Of a DNA stretch of 35,609 nucleotides, positions 8,663-16,048 are shown one piece after another. Under the pieces are notes generated by a model. That model was not told the origin of the DNA and ran no database searches. It saw only the letters and a list, made by a program, of their open reading frames with translations. The DNA lies in the NCBI GenBank assembly GCA_900538905.1, contig UPZS01000022.1, positions 1 through 35,609 on the forward strand, in the 5' to 3' direction. Positions within the stretch are counted from its first letter, which is position 1. Each line of letters opens with the position of its first letter. This DNA comes from an uncultured Sutterella sp. (GTDB lineage: Bacteria; Pseudomonadota; Gammaproteobacteria; Burkholderiales; Burkholderiaceae_F). A program made the position numbers and the translations under genes.

Positions 8663-9616
8663 TCAGATTCCAGGCATCAAAATGTCGGTGTTGGCACGGC
8701 GTATATCGAGCACGCCCACCACTTCGTAAGTACTCACGAGACCGACATCACGACGATGCAAAGTCCTGACGCGCACATTGGCCACCAGAACATCGCCCGA
8801 CTGCAAATCGAAAATGCCGCTGTCAATCAAAGAAAGAAAGTCCTTATCGCCCATCGTCGCCTGAATGTGCTGCAAGCCGTTGTTGAAGAACCATGCCTGT
8901 GCGTTGCGGAAGATCGGAGCCTGAAGAGTCAAAGCCATCGTGCGCACTTTTTCAAGCAGCAACACTTCCTGTGGTTCCCCCACGCTAAAAGCGTTAATGT
9001 GGCCTGGCTGCAGCACGAAAACGGGTTCCTGTGCATCGCGTTCCGACACATTGATTTCAGCAATCTCGTTGTCGGCAAGTGCATCCGCAAGGGCCTTAAG
9101 GCCGGCGCGCACCTTACGATTTTTAAAGAGTTCATATGTGGCCTTGTCTACCACGTAACGCTCTTCATGACCAACGTCAATATCAACGTTTTTTCCGGTC
9201 AGATAAATTTTTTCGGGCTGGCGACCTCCCAGGCGCAACATCAAAGCAACCAGGCCGTCGCACCATCCCTCGGGCAATGCCGCAAGTTCCTCGGGCGTGC
9301 GATTGATCGCCACGAAGCCGAGCGCACGAAGCACCACATCCGGCTGAGGATCGGCATAAAAAGATTCTCCCGCCAATGCAGCACAGTGTGCTTTGCCGGC
9401 ATCTACACGGAAACCCAAGTCAACTTCAAAGTCTCCTGTGCCGTCACCGGCACGAACATCAATTTCAGGCTCGACAACGCGACCGAAGAGCACTTTGGAA
9501 GACTGCGTCAGAAGCGTGTCGATGCCGATTACGGCATGCGCCACGGCAGGATTAGCAGAAGTAGCCTCACGATGAGGCAATCCCCGAAATTCCAGATTAA
9601 ATACCGCTAACGTCAC
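8663..9616 (-). CDS. Conserved protein of unknown function, coupled to the sensor kinase
   Basis: About 317 residues, soluble, no signal peptide. I cannot name a family. The C-terminal layout (AWFFNNGLQHIQATMGDKDF, then SGDVLVANVRVR, then STYEVVGVLD) and the middle YELFKNRKVRAGLKALADAL recall a broad group of uncharacterised bacterial proteins often found in variable or prophage-linked DNA; that is from memory and unverified. An N-terminal beta-rich part contains GDFEVDLGF. The frame opens with an ATG at 9631, but that ATG has no ribosome-binding site, whereas its own bases form GGAGAG 7 nt before a GTG at 9616. I therefore choose the GTG. It ends 12 bp before the kinase start, and its stop codon overlaps the kinase ribosome-binding site, so the two form an operon. 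It diverges from the recombinase across about 210 bp. Confidence 0.75.
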   Translation of the reverse strand: MTLAVFNLEFRGLPHREATSANPAVAHAVIGIDTLLTQSSKVLFGRVVEPEIDVRAGDGTGDFEVDLGFRVDAGKAHCAALAGESFYADPQPDVVLRALGFVAINRTPEELAALPEGWCDGLVALMLRLGGRQPEKIYLTGKNVDIDVGHEERYVVDKATYELFKNRKVRAGLKALADALADNEIAEINVSERDAQEPVFVLQPGHINAFSVGEPQEVLLLEKVRTMALTLQAPIFRNAQAWFFNNGLQHIQATMGDKDFLSLIDSGIFDLQSGDVLVANVRVRTLHRRDVGLVSTYEVVGVLDIRRANTDILMPGI

Positions 9617-9718
9617 TTTGTTTCTCTCCATTGTCCGATCGCCGCCGAGACATTGATAGCCGTTGCATTAGAGAGGCGGCAAGCAAACGTATTTTGCGCG
9701 TCACAGACGCCTTTGATC

Positions 9719-9726
9719 AATATAAT
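9719..9726. promoter_or_regulatory. Overlapping divergent -10 elements for the recombinase and the unknown gene
   Basis: A perfect TATAAT on the plus strand (9721-9726) and TATATT on the minus strand (complement of 9719-9724) overlap in the intergenic region 9617-9824. A TTGATCAA palindrome (9713-9720) abuts them. No good -35 box is visible for either direction, so activation by a factor is possible. Confidence 0.4.
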
Positions 9727-9824
9727 GCCGGAGCGTACTCAACATAATTTCCAGGCTGAGCTTACGCACATCCCGAACAATACACGAAGCCGCGCCGGCC
9801 GCCTGTCTTTTCGACCGACTATCC

Positions 9825-11393
9825 ATGTCCATTTCCGATGATTCTGCCTCCGTTACCGAAGAGAGCCTGTTAGAAGACGTTTTGCCTGCAAAACTTGCGG
9901 CTCGTACGCTGCCTGCCTTGACCGAGATGGGCGTGGAAAGCGCTGTGGATCTGTACGAGTGCGTCGCCAATGTCGGCTGCAACTGGTACCGCAACTTTCA
10001 GGGCATCAAGCGCGAAGACGCCGTCGAACTCGTCAATTGGCTTGCCGCTCATGCCGAAGACTTGGGCGAAGTCACCGAACGGTTCTGGCCAGGCGGCTGT
10101 GCTCCTTCGGACTCTGCACGCAATTTCAGTGATGACTCCCCGCAGGTTCTCTACGGGAACAATGGTACGGATGTCGCAACGACGCACATAAGCGCCCTGT
10201 TGGCGGAAAATAACCAAATACTTGCCGCTTTGCCCGAGACGCTTTCGGGGGCGCAAGGCAGCAATCGAGGCTATTCCGACAATTCGCTTGAAGCCGACGA
10301 CGATCTCTCTGCAGTGCGAGTCTGGCTGCAGGCTAGGGCCGTCAATCCCAATACGCTCTCGCAATACCGCAAAGAAGCCGAACGCTTTCTGCTGTGGTGC
10401 ACTATGGAACGCGGAAAGGCCTTAAGTTCCATTACGGCGTCAGATGCTGCTCTCTATCCCCGATGGCTCGAAGAACTCGGACGACTCGAGCCCGGAACCT
10501 GGCAACAGAAATGGAATTTGCCGCAAACAATCTGGGTCGGTCCTAAAAACGCACCACGACTCTCGGCTCAATGGCGTCCTTTCAACGGTCCGCTTTCGGT
10601 GTCAAGCCGCAAGACATCGTTGACGGTCGTGCGTATTCTTTTCGGATTTCTGACAAAAACCGGCTATTTGCGTTCTAACCCATTCGATCAGGTGAGTTCC
10701 AAAGTGCGTTATCTGCCCGGAGAAGGCGCTCCAAAAGCCTTTGCCGACCGATCACTTACACCGCGCCAATGGAAGGCCGTGCTTGAACATCTGGAAAAGA
10801 TGCCCGATGGCGAAGCCAAACTGAGAATCCGCATTGTTTTGTCGCTCGGAAAAGGGCTCGGGATGCGCGCCTCCGAAATGATTCACTGTCGCGCCGACTG
10901 GATTGCCGTACGGCGAATCGGCGATGAAGATCTCACAGTTATTGAAATCGTAGGCAAGGGGGATAAGGTCAGACGCTTACCTCTGGCCCAGGAAACGCTC
11001 GATGACATCAATGCCTACTTTACGTTGCGCAACCTCCCCGACGTCACATCGGCCGATCCTGCCACTCCTCTTTTGTCCTCCATTCGCCGAAAAAAAAGCG
11101 AGGCACCTCAATCCGACGGCATCTCGCGCTCAGGACTCTACCGTGTACTGTGCGACTTTTTTGAAGCGGCGGCAGCCGAGGTACAGGAACGCTCTGCGGC
11201 CGATGCTGCCAAACTGCGAGCCGGTTCCACTCACTGGCTGCGCCATACGTTTGCCACCAATGCCCTGAAAACCATGGACATAAACCTCGTGCAAAACGCT
11301 ATGGGGCACGCCTCGATCGGCACCACAAGCCGTTATCTGACACCCGAGGAATCGCAGATCGCCCAAGCCATGAAAAAACTGCCGGCCCTGTGA
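9825..11393 (+). CDS. Tyrosine recombinase (phage integrase family) with an N-terminal helix-hairpin-helix-like extension
   Basis: A 522-residue site-specific recombinase. An N-terminal module (about 20-85, LPAKLAARTLPALTEMGV...) resembles the domain found before integrases in some Burkholderiales proteins (DUF3701-type, from memory). A core-binding domain (about 165-285) follows. The catalytic domain (about 310-515) has every active-site residue: Arg348 (GLGMRASE), Lys378 (VGKGDK), His470 and Arg473 (HWLRHTF), His495 (MGHASIGT) and the nucleophile Tyr504 (SRYL). It therefore looks active. No cargo, excisionase, direct-repeat attachment site or tRNA target is visible next to it. No ribosome-binding site precedes the ATG at 9825, so translation may be weak. 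Its last codons overlap the hairpin that probably terminates yceD from the other strand. Confidence 0.9.
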   Translation: MSISDDSASVTEESLLEDVLPAKLAARTLPALTEMGVESAVDLYECVANVGCNWYRNFQGIKREDAVELVNWLAAHAEDLGEVTERFWPGGCAPSDSARNFSDDSPQVLYGNNGTDVATTHISALLAENNQILAALPETLSGAQGSNRGYSDNSLEADDDLSAVRVWLQARAVNPNTLSQYRKEAERFLLWCTMERGKALSSITASDAALYPRWLEELGRLEPGTWQQKWNLPQTIWVGPKNAPRLSAQWRPFNGPLSVSSRKTSLTVVRILFGFLTKTGYLRSNPFDQVSSKVRYLPGEGAPKAFADRSLTPRQWKAVLEHLEKMPDGEAKLRIRIVLSLGKGLGMRASEMIHCRADWIAVRRIGDEDLTVIEIVGKGDKVRRLPLAQETLDDINAYFTLRNLPDVTSADPATPLLSSIRRKKSEAPQSDGISRSGLYRVLCDFFEAAAAEVQERSAADAAKLRAGSTHWLRHTFATNALKTMDINLVQNAMGHASIGTTSRYLTPEESQIAQAMKKLPAL

Positions 11394-11400
11394 GGCCGGC
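11375..11400 (-). terminator. Terminator of yceD, inside the 3' end of the recombinase gene
   Basis: GCCGGCC (11381-11387) and GGCCGGC (11394-11400) form a GC-only stem with a six-base loop. On the minus strand it is followed, after two bases, by six T residues. The plus strand has no T run, so it mainly serves yceD. It shows that yceD transcription ends immediately after the gene. Confidence 0.65.
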
Positions 11401-11408
11401 CTGTATCG

Positions 11409-11924
11409 TCAACTGTTCTTTTTCATGAGGTCGGCCAAACCTGCAAACGGATTGACGCGCTCAGGAATCTCATCTTCATCCTGGCTCTGAAGGCTCTCGG
11501 GGTCCGGCTCACAATCTTCGTGTGCAGGAAAAAGATCGAGCGACAAAATGAGTTCTTCTTCCACCCAATGAGCCACATCGAACTTAGTGGAACCCACCAC
11601 GATTTCGTCATCGCCGTCTTCTTCAATGGGCAGGCGATTGGCCTCGTCTTCAGTTTTCGTGAAGAGAAACGGTACTTCCTTGACGATTTCAATCTCCAGC
11701 GATTTGCCGCAACGCGCGCAATCCGTCGTCAGTTTGGCATCGATCGTCAACAGAGCGCTCGCCAGTCGGCGGCGCAGACCTGTACCAATAGCCTTCCAAT
11801 GGATATCGGCCTTGGGTGTTTCGCTCTTGAGCATCTCCTTTAAATCCGGCAAATCGTCGATAGTAAGGTGTCCCTTTTCTTCGGTTTTCGCCCTGGAAAG
11901 CTCAAAAATGTCGATGTATTTCAT
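11409..11924 (-). CDS. yceD: YceD/DUF177 family protein (23S rRNA accumulation protein)
   Basis: A 171-residue member of the YceD (DUF177) family, linked in E. coli and plants to accumulation of 23S rRNA. The conserved CARCGKSLEIEI is near residue 69; the family usually has two Cys pairs, and here only the first is clear. The acidic stretch and the C-terminal NPFAGLADLMKK are typical. It diverges from maf, as in E. coli. In most proteobacteria rpmF (ribosomal protein L32) and plsX follow it directly; here a terminator and a convergent recombinase follow instead. The ATG at 11924 has no evident ribosome-binding site. Confidence 0.88.
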   Translation of the reverse strand: MKYIDIFELSRAKTEEKGHLTIDDLPDLKEMLKSETPKADIHWKAIGTGLRRRLASALLTIDAKLTTDCARCGKSLEIEIVKEVPFLFTKTEDEANRLPIEEDGDDEIVVGSTKFDVAHWVEEELILSLDLFPAHEDCEPDPESLQSQDEDEIPERVNPFAGLADLMKKNS

Positions 11925-11977
11925 TTGTCAAAAAAAATTTGATGGGAAAAAACTGCAAGCTCGATACAATTCGTCGC

Positions 11978-12577
11978 ATGACAGCGAATCTTAACCTTAT
12001 TCTTGCCTCCACCTCGCGCTACCGCCGCGAGCTCCTTGAACGTTTGGGCTATCCGTTTACAACGAAAGCCTCGAGTGTCGATGAAACTCCGCTTGAAGGT
12101 GAAACACCCGAACAGCTTGCGCTTCGTCTGGCAATTGCCAAAGCGCGTGCTGTTGCCAAAGACAATCCTGGTTGCGTTGTGATCGGCTCCGATCAGGTCT
12201 GCGCGCTCGGCAACAAAGCGCTCGGCAAGCCCCACAACTACGAAGGCGCCGTGCGTCAACTCACCGACATGCAGGGAAACACCCTTGTATTTCACACCGC
12301 CGTATGTGTGATCGGCGCCGACGGCAGCGAACAGACCTGTGTGAGCGACACACGCATCGAAATGCGCGCGCTCTCGGCTAAGGCGATTGCCGCATACGTC
12401 CGCCGCGAAGAACCCTACGATTGTGCCGGCAGCGCCAAAATTGAAAAGCTCGGCATTGCGCTCATGAAATCCGTTTCTTCGGACGACCCCACGAGCCTTA
12501 TCGGTCTGCCGCTGATGCGCGTCACCGACATGCTGCTCAAGGCCGGCATCGAAGTAATCGACGGTTTGGGAGAATAA
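11978..12577 (+). CDS. Maf-family nucleotide pyrophosphatase (7-methyl-GTP pyrophosphatase, YceF type)
   Basis: House-cleaning enzyme that hydrolyses modified NTPs to the monophosphate. It has 199 residues from the ATG at 11978. The N-terminal loop LILASTSRYRRELLERLG, the catalytic SDQV (Asp72), GKP and the C-terminal SLIGLPL are present. EEPYDCAGSAKIEKLGI matches the YceF rather than the YhdE branch, so m7GTP is the likely substrate. The frame extends to 11939, but the extra residues do not fit the family. A -10-like TACAAT (11965-11970) puts the expected transcript start at or next to the ATG, so the mRNA may be leaderless; no Shine-Dalgarno is visible. It is followed after 2 bp by the methyltransferase gene. 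Confidence 0.93.
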   Translation: MTANLNLILASTSRYRRELLERLGYPFTTKASSVDETPLEGETPEQLALRLAIAKARAVAKDNPGCVVIGSDQVCALGNKALGKPHNYEGAVRQLTDMQGNTLVFHTAVCVIGADGSEQTCVSDTRIEMRALSAKAIAAYVRREEPYDCAGSAKIEKLGIALMKSVSSDDPTSLIGLPLMRVTDMLLKAGIEVIDGLGE

Positions 12578-12579
12578 CG

Positions 12580-13377
12580 GTGGCTCAAGGCCGTCTATAC
12601 CTGATTCCCGTGCCGATCACCGAAGGCGACCCGGCCGAGACCTTGCCGCTTTCGACGCTTACGGCCGCCCGCAGCTGCAAGCGTTTTCTGGCTGAAAACG
12701 CCAAGAGCGCCCGCTCGTTTCTGAAGTCCTGCGGACACCCGGTGGCAATTGCCGAACTCGAGATCATAGAAATCGGTCATGAGCCGGACCCGGCTAAATT
12801 TTCCGAATGGCTCTCCCCCGTCAAAGACGGCACCGATACGGCGATCGTGTCCGAATCAGGGTGTCCGGCTGTTGCCGACCCCGGCGCGGGACTGGTCAAA
12901 TTCGCTCAAACCCTGGGGCTTGAGGTCGTCCCCTTCGTGGGGCCCTCCTCAATTCTGCTCACGCTCATGGCCAGCGGCATGAACGGGCAGCGCTTTCGCT
13001 TTCTGGGCTACTTGCCCGTGCATGAAGACGAGCGCCGTCAAGCCATTCTTTCGCTTGAAAAGGAAAGCCGCACCACGGGAGAAACAGAGCTTTTTATTGA
13101 AACGCCATACCGCAACAACCGAATTCTTGAGGCTCTCGCGACCACATTGGCTGCCGACACCCGCATCACGGCGGCAACCGACGTTACGGGCCGCGAAGAG
13201 CGAATCGAAACGCTTACCGCGCGCGAATGGCAGCAAAAAGGCTATGAATTGCCCAAGCTGCCTACGGTGTTTGCCGTGCAGGCCACTTTTGTGAAAGTCC
13301 TCAAGAGCGCAGGGCACAAAAAGACGCCGCACAAGCCGGTAAAGGCTTACACAGCCCGCCACTCCGCCAAGCGCTGA
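12580..13377 (+). CDS. RsmI-like SAM-dependent methyltransferase (tetrapyrrole methylase fold)
   Basis: A 265-residue tetrapyrrole-methylase-fold methyltransferase related to RsmI (2'-O-methylation of 16S rRNA C1402) but of a separate branch. Family landmarks are LYLIPVPI at the N terminus, SESGCPAVADPGAGLV, PFVGPSSILLTLMASG and ETPYRNNRILEAL. The C terminus is Lys/Arg-rich (HKKTPHKPVKAY), suggesting RNA contact. The GTG start at 12580 has GGGAG 7 nt upstream and begins 2 bp after the maf stop, so the two genes form one operon. The actual target nucleotide is not known from sequence; RsmI itself would be expected elsewhere in the genome. Confidence 0.85.
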   Translation: MAQGRLYLIPVPITEGDPAETLPLSTLTAARSCKRFLAENAKSARSFLKSCGHPVAIAELEIIEIGHEPDPAKFSEWLSPVKDGTDTAIVSESGCPAVADPGAGLVKFAQTLGLEVVPFVGPSSILLTLMASGMNGQRFRFLGYLPVHEDERRQAILSLEKESRTTGETELFIETPYRNNRILEALATTLAADTRITAATDVTGREERIETLTAREWQQKGYELPKLPTVFAVQATFVKVLKSAGHKKTPHKPVKAYTARHSAKR

Positions 13378-13394
13378 GCATTACGCGCTTTGGC
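13366..13394. other. Hairpin spanning the two stop codons of convergent genes
   Basis: GCCAAGCGC and GCGCTTTGGC pair with one bulged T around a loop holding both stop codons. The convergent genes leave only 3 bp between stops. There is no T run on either side; it may act as a bidirectional, inefficient terminator. Confidence 0.35.
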
Positions 13395-14070
13395 TTTCCT
13401 CGTAGAGATACGAGAGGCTCAGGGCGCGAATCAATTCCTTGACGTCAGAGACGTACGCCACGGCCGGATACGACTGAAGTTCCGGCAGGCGTGCGGCACC
13501 CCAGGTTACGGCAACCGCGTCGCATCGCGCGTTTTGTGCGAGCTGCAGATCGTGAATCGAGTCGCCGATCATCACCATCTCGCGCACGTCCACCCCCGTT
13601 TCGTCCGATAGTTTTTCCAACATTGCCGGGTTGGGTTTCGGGAAACTTTCGTCTGCAGTAACCGTCGCTTCAAAGTATTTCTCTAATCCCGTGCGTTCAA
13701 ACACGCGAATAAGCCCCGCCCGAGACTTGCCGGTTGCCACTGCAAGACGAAGGCCATTCTTCGTCATGCGGTCAAAGAGATCCTCCAAACCCGCCATGAC
13801 GTCAACCTGAGCCTCGCGCTGCAAATACCAGTTGCGGTACGCAGTCAGAAAATCGTCGAGCTGCTCGTATCGGAATCCGGGCGCCACTCTGGCAAACGAC
13901 TCGGCAAAAGGCAGACCGATGGTTTCGCGACATGCATCAAGATCGGGCTGCGGATAACCAAGCGTCACGCAGGCCTGCTGCATGCCGCGGGCAATGAGCC
14001 CGGTCGTATCCATCACGGTGCCGTCCCAATCGAAGACGTAGAGCTGATAGCTTTTGGACTGCATGGTCAT
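13381..14070 (-). CDS. HAD-superfamily phosphatase, phosphoglycolate phosphatase-like
   Basis: A 229-residue haloacid dehalogenase hydrolase. Motif I is VFDWDGTVMDT (nucleophile Asp14, acid/base Asp16), motif II LAVATGKS, motif III Lys in SFPKPNPAML, and motif IV MIGDSIHDLQLA. The helical cap after motif I is the Gph/YjjG type. The substrate is uncertain; pyrophosphatase or phosphoglycolate phosphatase activity is typical. Its start overlaps the rluC stop (ATGA), so the two are co-translated. The pairing of rluC with a HAD phosphatase next to rne recurs in betaproteobacteria as far as I recall. The ATG two codons later is an alternative start. Confidence 0.9.
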   Translation of the reverse strand: MTMQSKSYQLYVFDWDGTVMDTTGLIARGMQQACVTLGYPQPDLDACRETIGLPFAESFARVAPGFRYEQLDDFLTAYRNWYLQREAQVDVMAGLEDLFDRMTKNGLRLAVATGKSRAGLIRVFERTGLEKYFEATVTADESFPKPNPAMLEKLSDETGVDVREMVMIGDSIHDLQLAQNARCDAVAVTWGAARLPELQSYPAVAYVSDVKELIRALSLSYLYEESQSA

Positions 14071-15086
14071 TGCCGGTCGTTCAAGTTGTCGATCAAGGCT
14101 TTGAGCGAGGCCTCAAGCGGCGCAATCACCACCATGGGTTCCTTCGTCACCGGATGCGTGAACTTGAGCCGCTCGGCGTGAAGGAAAAGGCGCCCGAAGG
14201 GAAGCCCGAGCGCCCCCTTTCTCACCGCTTCGTTAAATGCATAGTCGCCGTATTTGGCGTCGCCCACGAGAGGATGCCCGACGCTTGCGGCATGCACTCG
14301 AATCTGGTGCGTGCGACCGGTCTTGAGTTCAGCTTCGAGGTACGAAACGTCACCATAGCGCTTGATGAGCGTAAAGATCGTATGCGAGCGAAGGCCGTTT
14401 TCCTCGTCAACGCGCACGCGCCGTTCACCGCTTGCGAGCGTGTATTTGGTGAGCGGCGCACGCACGTGTTCGCGCTGATTGACCCAGTCGCCCTGTACCA
14501 GCAAACGGTAACGCTTTTCGATTTCGCCTTGCCGCTGCATTTCGTGCAGACGAACGAGCGCCTTGCGGGTTTTGCAGACGATCAGCACTCCGGAAGTGTC
14601 TCGGTCGAGCCGATGCGCCAGCTCCAGAAACTTACATTCGGGACGAGACGCTCTCAAGCGCTCGATCAGACCGAAGGCCACGCCGGAGCCGCCGTGACAG
14701 GCCAGTCCGGAAGGTTTGTTCACAATGAGGAGATCTCGGTCTTCACGCAGAATCGGGAGTTCGTCGGCAGCAAGAGGCTTGACGGAAGGAGCCGCCGCTT
14801 CAGCCATGATGGCCGTGCGCACCGGCGGAATGCGGATTTCGTCGTCGAGCGCAATCTTTGTCTGGCATTCGGCGCGCTTTTTGTTGATACGCACTTCTCC
14901 GTTTCTCACGATGCGGTATATGTGACTCTTTGGAACGCCTTTTAAAACACGCATCAGAAAGTTGTCGAGCCGCTGTCCGTCGCTACGCTCTGAGACCCGA
15001 ACATAGTTGACGCGATTGAAGTCCCGGACTTCGGACTCGTCGATAACCGTCACGGTACGTGCGGCGGTATTTGCAAGTTCAGCCAT
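14067..15086 (-). CDS. rluC: 23S rRNA pseudouridine synthase, RluC type
   Basis: Isomerises uridines in 23S rRNA (E. coli RluC: positions 955, 2504 and 2580). It has 339 residues. An S4 RNA-binding domain (about 34-90, QRLDNFLMRVLKGVPKSHIYRIVRNG; split here only for description) precedes the RluA-family catalytic domain with HRLDRDTSG, catalytic Asp161. GRTHQIRVH and HPLVGDAKYG close the domain. It diverges from rne, the arrangement of rluC and rne in E. coli, which supports the symbol. The -10-like TATAAC on the minus strand near 15140 may drive it. It ends in an ATGA overlap with the HAD gene. Confidence 0.93.
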   Translation of the reverse strand: MAELANTAARTVTVIDESEVRDFNRVNYVRVSERSDGQRLDNFLMRVLKGVPKSHIYRIVRNGEVRINKKRAECQTKIALDDEIRIPPVRTAIMAEAAAPSVKPLAADELPILREDRDLLIVNKPSGLACHGGSGVAFGLIERLRASRPECKFLELAHRLDRDTSGVLIVCKTRKALVRLHEMQRQGEIEKRYRLLVQGDWVNQREHVRAPLTKYTLASGERRVRVDEENGLRSHTIFTLIKRYGDVSYLEAELKTGRTHQIRVHAASVGHPLVGDAKYGDYAFNEAVRKGALGLPFGRLFLHAERLKFTHPVTKEPMVVIAPLEASLKALIDNLNDRQ

Positions 15087-16048
15087 TGTGCTTTTGTATT
15101 TCCAACCGCAACCATCACGGCATTGCGGCGCAATTAAAGTTATACTTGCGCCTTGCGCGGTGCAGTTGAAGTGCAGGGCACTTTCTGCGTAGCGAATTTA
15201 TAGGCGCCGAAGCTTTCAGGTCTGCACATTTTAAGGCCGAAAGCCCGCGCTTTTGATGCCGTTTGAAGTATGTTGACGCATATTTCTAACGTCTGGGGCG
15301 TCTGTCACGCTTGAAGCGAAGATTGACGCCGGTACTGATTTTTTAATGCGCTTTCGAAAACTCGGACTTGCGTCGCAAGACGGGTTGGGCGTTGCAGACC
15401 AGTCGAGCTGCCCCGCCCCGGCGAGCTGAATCACAGCAAAGACCCCGGGGAACGATTGAACGAATAATCGGGTGCGAGCTCCTGATCAAGGCACGCGAAC
15501 CTTTTCGATGAGTCCGAACATTCGAAAGCAGGGCAAGGCGTCTTTGTACAAGACGTCTGCCGGTACGTGAAGTTTTGAAAGACTTCAAACGAGTAAGGAT
15601 TTTTGGGTCGTGCGCTGCGAGCTTTGTGTTCGATTGATGCTTTCGCTTCTTGCCCCCGTCTTCGGGACATGCGAGGCTGTTTTTGCGCGCCGAAACACCA
15701 AAGGACCAACCGGTTTTGTGAGGGATCGAGCTGTCGCCGCGGCCGAAGCCGAGGCGAATGAGGCGCTGTCACTGTCCGCCCGCGTGCTCTCCCCATCGCG
15801 TCCGGCTGCCAAACGCAGCAGACCGACACAATCCGTGCGTCTTCACTTCTTTTGTCCGCCGCGCGGCTCGGATCCCGCTTTTGGGATCTGCGCCTCTTTG
15901 TCGTGCGCGTCGTAAAGAGGTTCCGGAGGCTTTGAGTTAAGCTCTCCTTCCTTTTCGTTTGTATGGGTCTCAAAAACACTCGTATCGGCACGCGCCCGAT
16001 CGGACGGTTGTTCGCGTCAGTAACACCGTCAGCAACGGAGTGTGAAAA
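15087..16048 (+). promoter_or_regulatory. Long non-coding rne upstream region and leader
   Basis: This stretch of about 960 bp between rluC and rne holds no convincing gene. Open frames occur on both strands (minus 15431-15991, plus 15610-15915), but their translations are Arg/Ser/Cys-rich without family features or ribosome-binding sites. A -10-like TATACT at 15141-15146 could begin a leader of about 890 nt. Hairpins: 15539-15555 (CGTCTT/AAGACG), 15871-15888 (GATCCC/GGGATC) and 15893-15920 (CCTCTTT/AAAGAGG). In E. coli the rne leader is also long and structured and lets RNase E degrade its own message; the same is inferred here. Confidence 0.55.
15871..15920 (+). promoter_or_regulatory. Tandem stem-loops in the rne leader
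   Basis: Two adjacent perfect stems: GATCCC/GGGATC with a six-base loop (15871-15888) and CCTCTTT/AAAGAGG with a 14-base loop (15893-15920). They lie about 130 nt before the rne start and are the best candidates for an autoregulatory element. No T run follows, so they are not a standard terminator. Confidence 0.5.

Noticed and set aside
8756..9610. Plus-strand open frame of 284 codons opposite the unknown gene
   Set aside because: I compared both strands. The minus frame has an ordered, domain-like composition and a coupled ribosome-binding-site junction with the kinase; the plus frame has neither.
6722..11393. A prophage or integrative element with defined ends
   Set aside because: No structural phage genes, no excisionase and no flanking direct repeats or tRNA target are visible, so boundaries cannot be supported.
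15431..15991. Minus-strand open frame of 186 codons before rne (and plus-strand 15610-15915)
   Set aside because: The translations are Arg/Ser/Cys-rich with no motif, hydrophobic pattern or ribosome-binding site. The region is better explained as the rne leader.
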